Of a stretch of DNA of 64,000 nt, positions 47,801-60,480 are shown piece after piece. The DNA lies in NCBI RefSeq assembly GCF_030253575.1, contig NC_080557.1, positions 36,506,001 to 36,570,000 of the forward strand, in the 5' to 3' direction. The DNA comes from Rhododendron vialii (Eukaryota; Streptophyta; Magnoliopsida; Ericales; Ericaceae). Both the position numbers and the translations under genes were made by a program. The notes under the pieces were generated by a model. That model saw nothing but the letters and a program-made list of their open reading frames with translations. It searched no databases and was not told where the DNA came from. How positions within the stretch are numbered: the stretch's first letter is position 1; each line of letters opens with the position of its first letter.

Positions 47801-49914
47801 TTTATTAGTCACTTACCAATTATAATAACTTTATTTATATACACCAAACAATACTACACTTTGTGTTAAGATTTAATAAAAAATATTACTACACTTTGTT
47901 TTCAGAATCACTAACGTGTCAATATGGGTATGGGCTTTTAAAAAAAAAAAACACTAATGTTCGAGGTCGGTGGAGACGTGGAGTGAGACGAGATCTCGAA
48001 TTTGAGAGAGAGAGAGAGAGAGAGGCGATAGGCGGCTCAGAGATCTCGTGTTTTACACAGAGATATGACAGGTGACTCCGAGATCGATCAATCGATGACT
48101 GGGTGTTGAACAAGCCCTAAAAACTATGATTCAAAGCCCTTAAACTGGTAGGAGTATATAACAGTTACACCCCTTGATTTTCCAAAATTATAGATTTTAC
48201 CCCTATTAATCGCCGATAGCTGACTAATCGCCCATTAACCGATTAATCGACTTATCGCCGCTAGACGCCGACTGACTAATCGCCGGTTAATCGCCGACTA
48301 ACTCCGATTAACATCCTGACCTACTAATTCAACCTTCTAGGCATTAATCTAATCGGTTAGGCCAAATTTCCGATTAATCGGCGATTAAATCCTTCTTTTA
48401 GAACACTGATTGATTTGGTGGCCGTGATCACCTAAATGAATAATTTTTTAACAGTCCATGTCTATGGTTTTTTCCTGGTTTGGATATTCTGGTGATGTTA
48501 AAACATCCCCTCTTAATGGCATGGCTACGTACAGCCAAGGGGTATTGATTTGGTGGCCGTGATCACCTAAATGAATAATTTTTACCAGTCCGTGTCCATG
48601 GTTTTTTCCTGGTTTGGATATTCCTTGGATATTCTGGTGTCTGTGTTTGAAAATTTCTAGTGCTCTCTCATATATTTTACCTTGGATAAAAGATTCTTGC
48701 AATATAATCAAAAAGAGCTAATTGCTTATTCTGACTGAAAACTCATTCAACACACCCTAGATTTTCGGCTCAACCACCACAGAAATTTACTCATTGGACT
48801 TGTGATGAATGTGTATGGACAACAGACAACCAGCCAGGAAAAGAGCAAAGCACATACTTGTTTAACATCTTTTCCACCCACACTGACCCCGGCTTCCACG
48901 ATGAATGGATGGCCTTCAAAAACTTGAGCACTACACACGAAAAAATGAGATAACTTAAAACAACATAGCTTCTTTTTCTTTTTTTTTATCACCTATAATC
49001 TAGCGAAACCTTCTGTACATATCAGCTAAATTAAAACATGAAGAGAGTACTAAGTAGATCCAAAAAACTTCCATATCAGACACAACCTTCCTGAGTAAGT
49101 CGCAACCATATCTGGGTGCAGCTCCTTTATAATTCCAAGACGAAGATTGTATTCCCCAGCAGGACTAAGGCACTGCAAAAAGTGTAGTCTTGATGTGCCA
49201 AAAAAAAAAAAAGACAAAGAAAAGAAAACAATACGATGATGTTGACACCAATCATAGCTGGACCAAAACCTAGACACAGAGCAACTTACATCACCACTAG
49301 GGTCGTCAAACTTTGCTTGACGAAACAACTGATGGATGCGAACTATTTGCTGAGACGTCAGCGACTTAACAGGCATTTTTGTGCTAAAATCTGGACCCAT
49401 TTCCCCTAGAACACGAGAACATCATTTGGAAGGAATTAGCGGATTTATCTGGTAGTGCTAGAGCCTAGAAACGAATACAAGATTCATGAAGATCATTTAA
49501 CAGAATTCATGGATTCAGAACTGCAAGTAACTGTTTGATGTCAGAAAGAAAGACGTGTAACAGTTTTCATTAAGTCAAACTAATGTATGATGTTACTTGG
49601 CATAAAATGATCACCACTTTAGGGTGAACAATCAGAATTCTTACCAATTAGACGTTCAGCATAAGATTTCCCTATATTTACAAATTCATGCTGAAGAAAT
49701 TGCAAAAGGTTCTGTTTTGAAGTTTCTGCAATAAGGCGTTTGATGAGAAGCAAATCAACAGCTGATGGATGATATTTCGTCTCAGGAGGAACTGGTGGCA
49801 TTACATCCGTTCTTCTTGCAAAGCTGATGGTAACATTCTTACTTCGTTGAGGAAGAAAGAATAAATAACAGAATGAAAGGCTACAATCAGACTATACACA
49901 AGAAGAATAACTAG

Positions 49915-49980
<66 letters not shown>

Positions 49981-52900
49981 TCTGATGCGTCTGACACGAA
50001 TTTGAAAAGGAACTGAGCATAAGGTGTTATGACTGCCATTTGACGCATATAATGCAAGATCTTGGACTGCAAATGTGAACACAGGATTAGTAGCCAACAA
50101 GAACAACAAAAAGATGTCAAATCTCATCATATTCACATAAAACATGAATGGACACAGGTGGCATGAATATTTTGCTTTAATTGGGTGCACAACTAAAACT
50201 TCAATAAAAAACAAATGATATGGGCCAAACTAAGTACTACATACGCGGTAAGTCGTCCAATTCCCCTCAATGACAACTTGGATTTCAGCTCCATGCCATC
50301 TTTCCTTATTGTCTCGTTTTTCATGTAAGTGGATGTGAGGAATGTTCCTATTGTAAGAAATGCAATCAGACAATATGAAGGAACCAGTACGAGAAATTGA
50401 CAATGTTCAACAGCAAATCACATTTATGCTTAATGTAGTAATAATCATAGACACTGACAGTTTAATCAAATATCGCTTCCCATTGTCCTTATTAAGTTAT
50501 TACATAAAACATACCGATGAATGTCTATATCCAGCCTGCAGAACGAAAAATAGTTTTGGCCCTTCATTGACGATGAGATCTCAATAGGAAGCCCTGTACT
50601 CATCTTGGACCAAATTAACGCCTACACATATCCATGAAGATCAAATTTAAGACTGTACTGTATCGTAAGCATATGACCATGATAGAGGATATTGCCATCC
50701 ATCTACTATCACGGATTCCAGATTATTAAATCAAGAATAATAGGTGCTAAATCATGCAAATGAAGCCTGATTGGAGCGGTTTTCTGCATGCATCACCAGA
50801 AACTAGAAAGGCTTTTTTTTTTTTGTCAACCAATCAATAACTAGAAAGCTATGATTTACACAATTTCACAAGAAAGTTACCATACTACAAGACTTGAAGC
50901 TGCATAGATTGGCTAAATGAAGTCATAACATTACCATCTTTGCACCAAGTCCATACTTTCCACGTGTCTGCTTCAAGCCATATTTTGTCCCGGACAAAAC
51001 TACATAAATATACCCACAATTAGTAACTTCTACAACATACTCTTAGAGTTAGAAATAGCCATTCTCCACAGTACATAGACAAAACTTCTCTTTGATTAAA
51101 CAACTACTCCAGTCCAAATGCCCAAGAAAAGGGGAAAATGAAAGAAAAACCAAAAGAAGCGTATCAAATGGAAACTATTTCTAGCAAATAATGCCACACC
51201 TCGTCCAAACATATTAGGAATATCATCATGTGGCATTCCTCTTCCATTGTCCTACATGAAAGCAAAGCACAGTAAAGCAAGTCAATATGCATACAATATT
51301 CCGAACTCGCTTGTGTCAAAATAAGTTAAAGATGATTCAGTCACCTACAAAATTGTAAATAGAGCAAGTTAGCAGAGAGTTCACACTTTAACTGGAAATA
51401 ACCACACCTTACAAATCACCCTGTAAAATGAGGCCTCACCTCGACCCCTAATACCCTTTGCAGCTGCTGGCTCTTTTACTTTCTTCCCAAGAGCAGCATT
51501 CTTTGCTTGAATTTCTTGATTACGAGCTTCCTTAGCAAGACGTTTCTGGTAGCAACACAGAAAACAAAAAATTAATGAACATTAACAACTTGCAGAAACC
51601 ATATTTATGAGCTACCAAAAGTTTGTAATTTTGATCCCTCGCATCGATCCATTTTCTTAAGAATAGCCTTTGCAGTTACCAGAAGACATTGTCAAAGGAA
51701 TATGGGCCAGATTTTGAACGTCACCTAAAGACCTTCACAATAGTGGAAAGCATACAATGATTACTCTAATAGGACTACTACTTCTCTAAACTTTTTAGGA
51801 AACTTTTGTGGTTTCTGGGATCTTACTCTACAGTCATTTAGTCATTGACAAACCAACCTAACACAACTATGCAATCACAAACTTTGAACAATCTTTATAT
51901 AACTAAATCAAGAGCGCGCACACCTCACGAGCCTTCACCGTCTCAAAATCATCATATAGTTCCGCATCAACACGATCCAAATCAGTTAGACCTATCATAG
52001 AATTGAACTTGCTTCTGCCAATCTCTTCACTGAAGAAGAGAAGCAATTAGTAACCAATCCTATTTTGCACTGCATGAGTGCAAGCTAGCCTCGTAGATTT
52101 TTACATCCAAATATGAAAAAACATAAGCACTTACATCATCACTTCTACTACGGGAAGCTCAGAGATTGCCTCTGCAGAGTCCAAAGCATTTTCAACAAGT
52201 TCTCTCACAGTTGTGTAAAGGCTCTTCCCAGGCTGAAATTAGATACAAAAAAATGAGGAGTAAAAAAATCATCATATAACAACAATAAGAAGCACATTCG
52301 GCTACATTTACTGCGTTAGAAACTGATGCCAACTTACTATTCACACTGAAAATCCCCAATCAGTCAATTCATTTCAATCGAGGAACACGGTTCAGAGCTG
52401 AATTCAACTAACTAAATCCTAACATCAACACGCCAGATGGCTATGAACAACTACTAGTCAGTTCAGAGCTGAATTCAACAAACTAAATTCATCATAACAA
52501 TAAGAAGAACATTCTGAAACATTTACTACGTTATAAACTGATGCCAACTTACTATTCACACTGAAAATCCCCAAACAGTAAATTCATTTCAATCGAGGAA
52601 GAAAGTTTGGAAATTCAACTAACTAAAAATCCTAATATCAACAAGTGCTATGAATTGCTCAGTTCAGAGCTGAATTCAACTAACTAAAACCAAATATCAA
52701 CATGCCACCCGTACGTATGAGCATTTAGTGCAACAAAATGGTGTAAACCGTACCCATCAAACCAAAGATCAGAATTCGCAATTGAGTCAAACATGACGCG
52801 TTTCACACTCACATTATCAAACCCAGCAATGTTTTTGTTCTCAGCGAAGAACTCAGCTGGAGATTCTGCAAAACAAAAAAAAAAAACCAACACATCAATC

Positions 52901-53087
52901 AGCCAACGCTTAAACCGTTAAAATTCTGAGTCACGCAGTCTTCGAACATATACGGAGAGAGAGAGAGAGAGCGAGCGAGTGAGAGGGACTGACTCTGTTT
53001 GAGGACGCTATCTTTGGTTTTTCGAGGGGTCTTCGATTTGCCTCTCTTGGTTTCGATTGGACTTTCACTGCTCCCACCGGTGTCCAT
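44857..53087 (-). CDS. TOP6B: DNA topoisomerase VI subunit B (TOP6B/BIN3/RHL3 type)
   Basis: ATPase subunit of plant topoisomerase VI, working with the SPO11-like TOP6A and RHL1/BIN4 in decatenation during endoreduplication. Nineteen exons join in frame to 673 aa: 52994-53087, 52813-52865, 52135-52232, 51924-52029, 51408-51545, 51200-51251, 50935-50999, 50515-50621, 50245-50347, 49981-50066, 49645-49841, 49290-49405, 49087-49172, 48858-48930, 46671-46762, 46402-46540, 46236-46330, 45965-46139, 44857-45003. The Bergerat ATPase fold shows ELVENALDSAE (60-70), DNGRGMP (164-170) and TRGKYGLGAKM (192-202). The transducer lysine lies in WNSYKINQTQ (490-499). Length matches the roughly 670 aa family. 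ATG at 53087 is used; the open frame extends to a TTG only. Intron 14 (2.1 kb) carries a hAT element. Intact. Confidence 0.95.
45130..45300 (-). repeat. GC-rich insert in TOP6B intron 18
   Basis: Unlike the surrounding AT-rich intron, this stretch is GC-rich and on the minus strand contains ggctcccacatcgggagttt, a word seen in plant TRIM-type LTRs. Ends were not resolved. Confidence 0.35.
45667..45720. repeat. CA and AAT microsatellites, TOP6B intron 18
   Basis: An (AC)n tract of about 13 repeats is followed by (AAT)n of about 5 repeats. Simple sequence, no function inferred. Confidence 0.9.
47465..48640. repeat. Tandem duplication in TOP6B intron 14, split by a hAT element
   Basis: A unit of about 140 bp including gttaaaacatcccctcttaa, agccaaggggtattgattt and ggccgtgatcacctaaatg occurs twice. 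Copy 1 is split (about 47465-47527 plus 48417-48494) by the hAT insertion; copy 2 runs from about 48495 to 48640 uninterrupted. Confidence 0.85.
47528..48408. mobile_element. Non-autonomous hAT element in TOP6B intron 14
   Basis: TIRs CAATGTTCTAAAAG and, inverted, CAGTGTTCTAAAAG. Exact 8-bp target duplication ATTGATTT (47520-47527 and 48409-48416). Subterminal regions are full of CGATTAATCGGC repeats in both orientations. A GA microsatellite lies at about 48004-48022. The second copy of the flanking tandem repeat provides the empty site (about 48543-48551). No transposase. Confidence 0.95.
49919..49977. repeat. GA microsatellite touching a TOP6B splice donor
   Basis: About 29 GA repeats on the + strand, that is (CT)n on the coding strand. 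The tract begins 3-4 bases inside intron 10, whose donor reads A|GTACTCTCT, so the 5' splice site is weak and merges with the repeat. Confidence 0.9.
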
Positions 53088-53125
53088 TTCGGATCCCCCC
53101 AAAGAATGGATTCAGCTGAAGAAGC

Positions 53126-53133
53126 TAGGGTTT
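53126..53133 (-). promoter_or_regulatory. Telo-box (AAACCCTA) upstream of TOP6B ATG
   Basis: aaaccctag occurs on the coding strand about 40 bp upstream of the ATG, downstream of a CT-rich tract (53157-53184). Telo-boxes are known in promoters and leaders of plant replication, ribosome and cell-cycle genes, consistent with TOP6B's role in endoreduplication. Functional use is inferred. Confidence 0.5.
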
Positions 53134-53151
53134 AACAAAGTTTCTGGAAAA

Positions 53152-53188
<37 letters not shown>

Positions 53189-53214
53189 GGGCTTGAAGTT
53201 TATGCTCGTAGCAG

Positions 53215-56000
53215 AGGGCAGGATCCGGTGTTTTCATCTACACAGCAGTTGCTGGTCAAGCTCTGGCTTCGATCGGGTGGGCCCTCCTGAAATCCGCGTA
53301 CACGATCCACATCGACGGTCACAATCCGTGGATTAGTTTCATCTCGTTTGGGTCTCTCCATCGGACGGCTTATATTAGTGAGATGGACTTGGGTGTTGAT
53401 CTACGTTGTGATGCAGCCGCACATGTGGACTGAGGAATGTTCTACTCAGATTTCCCGCCAATATGTTGTGCATTGTTTTGGGAAATGGGCCGACCCAGGC
53501 CCGTTACTGGCTTCCCAGGTCCTTAAACATTGACTTGATGAGTTTCGGGTGACAGCCCGATCACGAATTTCACACAAATAATTTAATTCGTTGATAAATT
53601 TTAAAATATTTTTTTGAGTTGGCTTCAAAAAGGCAGTTTAATTGAATATTGATAAGTACTTTATCCAATGTTTTAACTTTTATTCCTGGCAAGCACAAAA
53701 ATATAATTTGATCTCTATGGTTTTGTATAAAATAGAGTAATTAAGCGATTGACTATAGATTTATGATCGAGACAAAAAATTATTTTTCATAGAAAAAAGT
53801 TAAACACATCGATTAAAAGGTTGTCTTTGTAATTTTTTTTTGAGACTTATAAGAGTGATAGATTTGGTAATTCTTAAATATCAATAGGACACTAGTCCAA
53901 TTTTTGAGGGATTAAATGAAATATATCATAGATTGATATAGGGATATAAGTGAAAGTCTTGAAAATCCAGGGACACATGACCGTCCTTTTCACCAAGTGC
54001 ATCTGCCCCTGATCTAGGGTTTCTATTGTGGTAAGTTGCTTACTCTCAAGTGGTTTGGTGACTACGAAGACATGAGTTGGAGTTTTTTTGACGAGTTTTG
54101 GAGTAATTTTAACTTGCTAGTTTTTTGTCATTATGTTATGCGGGGCCAGAATTTTATAGAGTAAAATTTTAACTCATCTTAACTACGCTTACAAAGTTCT
54201 TGTGTGAGATTCCCTCTGCAAGACTCGGTTAGGTTCCTCATGATCATGTCTAAGCCTCTAACAGGTAGGTAGGAATATTCCCTTGTTCACGTTCAAGGAG
54301 GGCGGCCACACGCTAATCGCCCTCTCCCACATTTTTTTAGCTTAGCAGAAGTTATAAAAGCATGTGCAACAAGGGTAGCAAAAAAAAAAAAGAAGGCTAA
54401 TATTGAAAAAGTGTGAATTTTGGTTTACCTAGTGCAAAATGTACAACAGCTTCTATATCCTCTTCTTTATCTCTACTAAATAAACAAATACAAAATACTA
54501 CCCAACAAAGAGGCGGGGCGGGGAAGCGTAAATGGACAGATGGAGAAAGAAAGGGAGCGTTAAGTGAGAGAGAGAAACAATAAACAAAGCATTGGTGTGT
54601 GATTCGTGTGAAATGTGAACAATGGTTAGGTATAAGTAATTAAGTAGTGAAGTACTGTAGCAGGTGGCGGAGGCAATGTAGGTCCCCCGGGGCCCCTTTG
54701 CATTTTTTTTACTTGAATCGAATCTGTTATTGCTTTTTATGTGGTTCAATCAACTCATCAAAATACACACACAATACATAAAGAATATTATGTTCAATAA
54801 CTCAAAAATAGAGTGAATATGATAGTATTATCTACTTTAATTGTTTAGGATTCGTAATAAATGGATGAACAAAACACTGTTCTAAAATATGAAAACATCA
54901 ATTTGTTTCTCGTGATGTAACATGTAAGTCACCGTCATATTGCCAAAAAGCATTAAAAGTTGAGGGTTAGGGGGATGTGCGAAATTCTATGTCACCGGAA
55001 TTTTATTTCATAATGCCCCCACTGATACGTACATATTTTTTGGCTATGCCACTGGCTGTAGCAAAATGTCAAGTACCTAGGGTTTATTAAGGCTGCTGCT
55101 CTTGGGTTTTGTTGATTTTGATTAGGTAATAAAGTGCCTTCTTTGCTATGCTGCTGTTGCTGTACATGCTCTTTAATAAGAAGATTGAAATAAAAGTGTG
55201 AGATATACTGCTATCTTCTTCCAGAAAAATGTGTCACCCAAAGTTGCAAGCATGTCCATTTCCAAGTTTTCCCCTTCTTAATTTTCACTACAGCTTGAAA
55301 GCTAGACTACTACCGAAAATGGACATCCACCAAATGAAAACCGAAAGTCATTTTCTTTAACCCTTCTTAGATCCTCATGATCAACCTTTAAGGTGAACAA
55401 GTTATAATGCCATTCAAACATTTCTACTATTTCAATACTATTCAGTTAATATTCGAGATTTCTATATCGTTTTACATTCGATCATGTGATCCTTCACAGT
55501 AACAAGTGTTACTCTGTATGTGATATTCGACTGATCACGATAATCAATCTCTCAACAAAAAAAAAAATTGAAGATAAAGATTTCTCACATCCTTTTACCT
55601 CAGAAAAATAACACGAGAACAAATTTCTTAAAAAAAAAATGTCCAGAATGTTATGCTGACATCATCTAATTGTTTTTTTTTTTAATCGGCGTCATCTAAT
55701 TCACTTGGCTTGAGTCAATTCCAATACGCAAAATATAGTGCTTCAAGACATTTTTTTGGGTACAATATTGAGCTGTTGTAATACAATAATAAGCACTCCA
55801 ACAATAACAGTGTTGTCCATGTAATCCTCAAACCGACGGGGTACGGACGGGGAGAATTAGATCTAACTTCAACAAAATATGCTCAAAGTATAAAAATCAA
55901 ATCAGAGAAAATCAAATCAAGTAAGGCAGTTACGCCAATCATACCGTATATAATAGTGGTACTGTCACTTTCGTCATCCATATTAGCTACTATAACTTAC
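53215..56000. other. Gene-poor region upstream of TOP6B
   Basis: The first 300 bp probably hold the TOP6B promoter. The rest is AT-rich with stops in all frames and no recognisable gene, tRNA or complete transposon. Confidence 0.55.
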
Positions 56001-56041
56001 CACGTGCACCAATTACAAGGTTTTTTTTTTTTTTTTAAATC

Positions 56042-56380
56042 ACATTGTCCAGGTCTTTCGAGGCCCTGAAGTTAACGACCGATCAAACTCTCCAGTGTCC
56101 CCAAATTTTTCAATGTTTGGCGTCGTGTGATTCGAACATGCAGCCTCATAAAAAACAAGTACTTATTGGCTTTCTGATCATACCCATTTGATCAAACTCC
56201 TTGGGTTACCAATTATAAGCGTTTTTCTCATAGGTAGAACAAAACCCAAGGGAAAGTTTTTGCTCTATCCACAGCCGTGTGAAACAGCTGTGAGATGGGC
56301 TGTAGGGATTAGTCCTAGATTTCGAGGTGTGCACAAGCTGACCGGAACACCACCTTGCATTACCCCCAAAAAAGGGAAAG
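56042..56380. mobile_element. SINE-like pieces
   Basis: The inverse of tgattcgaacatgcag (about 56128-56143) is a tRNA-type B-box, and ggattagtcctagatttcga...gtgcacaagctgaccggaac (56307-56346) resembles the conserved 3' part of Au-type plant SINEs. The two lie in different orientations, so two separate fragments are likely. Open frames across the region are not genes. Confidence 0.45.
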
Positions 56381-56869
56381 TTAAAAATAGAGGAAGAGCA
56401 TTGGCACGTACTGGTCACGTGCAAAACCAACCACACCTAACATCAATTCTCCCTCATTATTTTTCTCAACTGTCTTCTTGAAGGTGGGATTGGGACACCA
56501 CCAAAGGGTTTTAATTTTGCACTCTCTTTGAAATTTCCCTCACCAGAGAAACCTATATGTGAAGATGAAGAAGAAGAGTGAAAGACTAGTGTATTTTTTT
56601 TTTTTAAGATGAGAAAACAACACGCACGTTATTGATTGAGTATAGTAGGTGGTTTTGGACCCATGAAAAGCACCCAATTCATTAAAAACTAGATGTGATT
56701 CATTCAGAGAGTATGGACCAATTGAGCAAAAGCCCTTGAGCTAGACGAAGGGGGAATTGGGTGTGTCCTACTGATCCATTCTTGTAAACTTTTTTTTCAT
56801 TTTTCTTTTGTGTTTTTGTTTGTCTTTTGTGAATTTTTATTAGATTCGTATCATATTTTTTGGATTTTT

Positions 56870-57850
56870 AATTTGGATTAAATTAATCATTCATCTTGAT
56901 GAGAGGAGTTAAAAATGTTCAAAATTATGACGGAAAGAAAAAAAAATAGTACACTAAAGACGAAAAAAGTATCAAATAGCTATCTTATTTGTCTTATTTA
57001 TCAAATAGCTGTCTTATTTGAATTTTTTCAACATCGGTCCATATTTTTATACTTTCCCGATTTCTCTTGTCGAGACAAACGATTAATCCTAAAAATTACG
57101 ACGAAAAACTAAACAAGAAGTTACAAAAAGTAAAAAAATATCGAAATAAGTTTCGGAACTATAAATTTACAAGAATGCAAGTAGTGCATGTTGCTTTCAC
57201 ATAGGCCATAGCTGTCCTTGTATAGTGGAGTAGTATTAGCTAATTAGTATTTAATTATTTATTAATCTTCCTTTAAATAGTCTATTGTCTTTATCGCGAT
57301 TGCTTAAGAGTAAGAGTACGATCAAAATTGATGTGGGGTAAAATGGAAATAAACAAGAGTATCAACAAAGTCAAAGTTTAAAAAAGTGAAGGTCATCACA
57401 AAAAAGGGTCACCAATCATAACAACCCCCTTCGAAGATCAAGAGTGATAAATCCGTTGTTTACTACAGCAAATGCAACATTATTTGCATAATAAACCGGG
57501 AGCGTAGCTCGACACTAATGAATTACCGGAGAATTACTTCGCTTGTGGGAAACAAAACGATCGGAACCATTCACCCAAGGACGAAGCTCATGTCCAGTCT
57601 TTCTCTCCCTCCGGTTTGGATTATTTGTGAGTCTTTAATTTCCGAATTCACAATAATGATCGGAACCATTCACCTTTTGAAACTCGTCGAAAACATTGGT
57701 CATTCCGGAAATCACAAAGAAAAAAACAAGGGACGAAAAAAGCCTAAAAAACCGGGTCATATGTAAATGCTGGCCCGAGACCAAGCCACGCGTGTCGGCT
57801 CAATACTTGTAAACCCCCCTTCTCTTTCGCCTTTGAACATGGGAACACAA
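56870..57850. other. No gene seen; half-hairpin fragment near 57055
   Basis: Contains a single arm resembling the ATTGATTCGTC hairpin family. Short open frames at 57518-57766 are low in family features and are not called. Confidence 0.5.
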
Positions 57851-58028
57851 CGGCGATAACAATAAGTCCAAAAAATGGAAAAACTAGGAGTGCAAGTGAT
57901 CCGGATTGGTTGGATTCTCTAAAAAATGGGTAACCAGCCTATTTCAAATGGTTCTAAAAAGTTGAGGACCAAAACCTGACTAATATATGTTTGAAAACTC
58001 ACCAAAGCCGGACTTCAAGTTGATGCTA

Positions 58029-58212
58029 TGCAGTGAGGTACAGCACTATGTTGCGCATCTCTGAAAAGTCGGATCGTGCATTCGACGACTTAGATCTCAT
58101 CTTGGCAACTAACGATCGAGAGCCGTTCATTGCCAAGATGAGATCTGAGCCGTTAGATGCACGATCTGACGGCTCAGAAGTGCGTAGCTCAATGCTGCAC
58201 ACACTACTGCAC
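58029..58212. mobile_element. Hairpin MITE
   Basis: Arms of about 85 bp: left gatctcatcttggcaactaa pairs with right ttgccaagatgagatctga, and gtcggatcgtgcattcgacg pairs imperfectly with gatgcacgatctgacggc. The centre near 58112-58118 is cgatcg-like. Target duplication not resolved. The open frames on both strands here are by-products of the palindrome. Confidence 0.75.
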
Positions 58213-58889
58213 AACACCATTCCCCAATGCACCAAAGTCATACCGCAAGACCGGTTTTGTTTGGTTCCACTTCTATCCAATTAGCATCTAAACATTTTTT
58301 CATTCAAAGCACATCTATATTGCTTGAAGCCTATCTTCTTTCTTTCTTTCTTTTATCATTGTAGAATTTTCCTAATTTTTTTGCGAGAAAAATGAGTAAA
58401 AATGAGCAGGGCAATGTAGTAAATACATAGGACCTTTTAGTAAATAATTTATTTTGAAGGCAACAAAATGCAAGTGATTTTGCTTGCTTTCTTTTTGGAA
58501 AATGACAAGAAATTATTGGAATAATTACATCAATTCATCGGTGCAGCTATGCAAAACTTGCACACGTACAAAAGCTTTCATTGGATCACCAGAAGTGAAA
58601 AATCCCATCGATACACCCATGAATGATGATCCAAGACTAGAGTTTCAAAAATAAAGATAAAAAGATTGACGCTGGCATGCGTTAACCGTGAATTCTAAAT
58701 AATTTGACGAACAAGTGCGATCACTGACTCACACAATAACAATACCGTTGACCAAGTGATCATGTCTAACAATTAACGAAAACAATAGAGTATTTAAGAG
58801 AAATAATTAGTAGGGTTTTCATCATATCACCATGTCCATTTTAATGATATATATAATCGGGGCGGTTTCGGGGACACCTAAAAAAACAC

Positions 58890-59025
58890 CTTATAGTTTC
58901 CGATTAAATTTTGATGATCCGAGCCGCTCAATGTGATCAGAACGTGATTTTAAGAGTACTCGCGAAAAATCAGCAAAAAAAATGACCGGAAAGAACTTGA
59001 TCCGAACTTATAGTTCCCGATATAT
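58890..59025. repeat. Half of a GAGCCGCTCA-family hairpin element
   Basis: gatgatccgagccgctcaat then gattttaagagtactcgcg matches one arm of the element nested at 13050-13315. The second arm is missing. Relict copy. Confidence 0.55.
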
Positions 59026-59820
59026 AATTATGCATGTATGTTCATATCTCGGGTGGTGGTTACCAGTTTGATTTTTTTTGCCGATATTGTAAATATTAGC
59101 AGGGTTAGCGAAGTTATTAGTTTGATTTGGTCACTGTTTATGTTTGTGATAGATAGTACGTTATATATACTTGGTCCAACGAATGTAGGTGGTGTCTCAT
59201 TTGATCGAGCACCCTTTGCCCCATTCGTTTGGCCTGGGTTCGTTTTCCATGCCTACTCCACTCATGCGGTGGCCTCTATTCCCCCTAACAAACTATAACT
59301 CACTAACCCGCTAATGTATAACGTTGTGACAAAAAATATATACATACATGTATATACACACACTTGGTCCAGCTGCCCAACAAACCTCAGATAGTATATG
59401 TATTTTTTTCTACTCTTTTCTTTAATGTGATTAGATACGTATATAGTATATATTTCTTTCCCTTTTAAGTACTGTAGCTTCCCCGAAAAGAAAGTAGTAG
59501 TAGACTAGTAGGTATGCATGGGAAAAGCACTTCGTCCAACTTTATTAGGATAACTTTATTTATACATGCCGTAACAAGCTGCAAATTTAACAATAATTGG
59601 AATATTTTTTCACAAGCTATAGTGTGATTTTCTAAGTCTAATATTGTGGTTGCATTTCATCTTGGATTTGTGAAGAAAAATAACAAGATAGGAGAGAAGA
59701 AAATAACTATAGCGTTTTAGCTGGTTTTTTTTTTTTTTTTTGTCAAACGGTAGGAGAATTGAGGATAAGAATTACATGAAACTGGACAATCGCAGCCCAA
59801 GCCCACTACTAGTAGGGAGA

Positions 59821-59971
59821 GAAATAATTTGGGAAAATGACGGCCCAATACGTGTTTTGATAATTAATACCCGCCAAGGACATGCTGAGAACATTTGTTA
59901 ATGCTGAAAATATCCTTAGAGAGTATTAATTATCAAACACGTCATTGGCCGTCATTTTCCCAAATAATTTC
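59821..59971. repeat. 151-bp imperfect palindrome
   Basis: Left gaaataatttgggaaaatga (from 59821) and the inverse at 59925-59971 form arms of about 48 bp around a 53-bp spacer. Small foldback element; target duplication not evident. Confidence 0.75.
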
Positions 59972-60438
59972 AAACAAATCTAGAAATCACTGTAGGCTAA
60001 ACCTGACTACTAGCCCCAATAAGTGGAGAAATAATCCACCAAATACAAAAAGGAATAACACCTGCACTAGGCAAGTGGAGAGATTTAAACTCCTCACATC
60101 CTAATCATGAGATGCAAAAGTCATGGCCAACTGATCTAGCCCCAGTTGGTTAGGATACTTAGCTTTGGAGTGACAAATTTTGCATACCTATTGGGATCCG
60201 GTGTACCTCCATACTGCACCATCAAATTGGCATAACCGATCTTATTTTCTGGCAATTTCAAACAAAAAAAAAAAGAAGAAGAAATCTTAATTTTTGACGT
60301 TGTTCACCATTGGAGATCTCACCACACTGGCAATATCTTCGCATGGTACCAATCAAAGAACAATTCAAACAAGTAGTTGGTCAATTGCTGCAACTCAAGA
60401 AAAAACTGATCCTCTCTAAGGTCAGTCACTTGTCCATC

Positions 60439-60439
<1 letters not shown>

Positions 60440-60478
<39 letters not shown>
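60440..60478. repeat. CT microsatellite
   Basis: About 19 CT repeats 1.8 kb upstream of the MCTP start, within its probable promoter or leader. Confidence 0.9.

Positions 60479-60480
<2 letters not shown>

Noticed and set aside
53088-53102. TOP6B N-terminal extension beginning at a TTG
   Set aside because: No ATG in the extension; the ATG at 53087 gives a family-length N terminus.
56188-56481. 97-aa frame with basic residues
   Set aside because: Lies across SINE-like repeat sequence; no conserved protein features.
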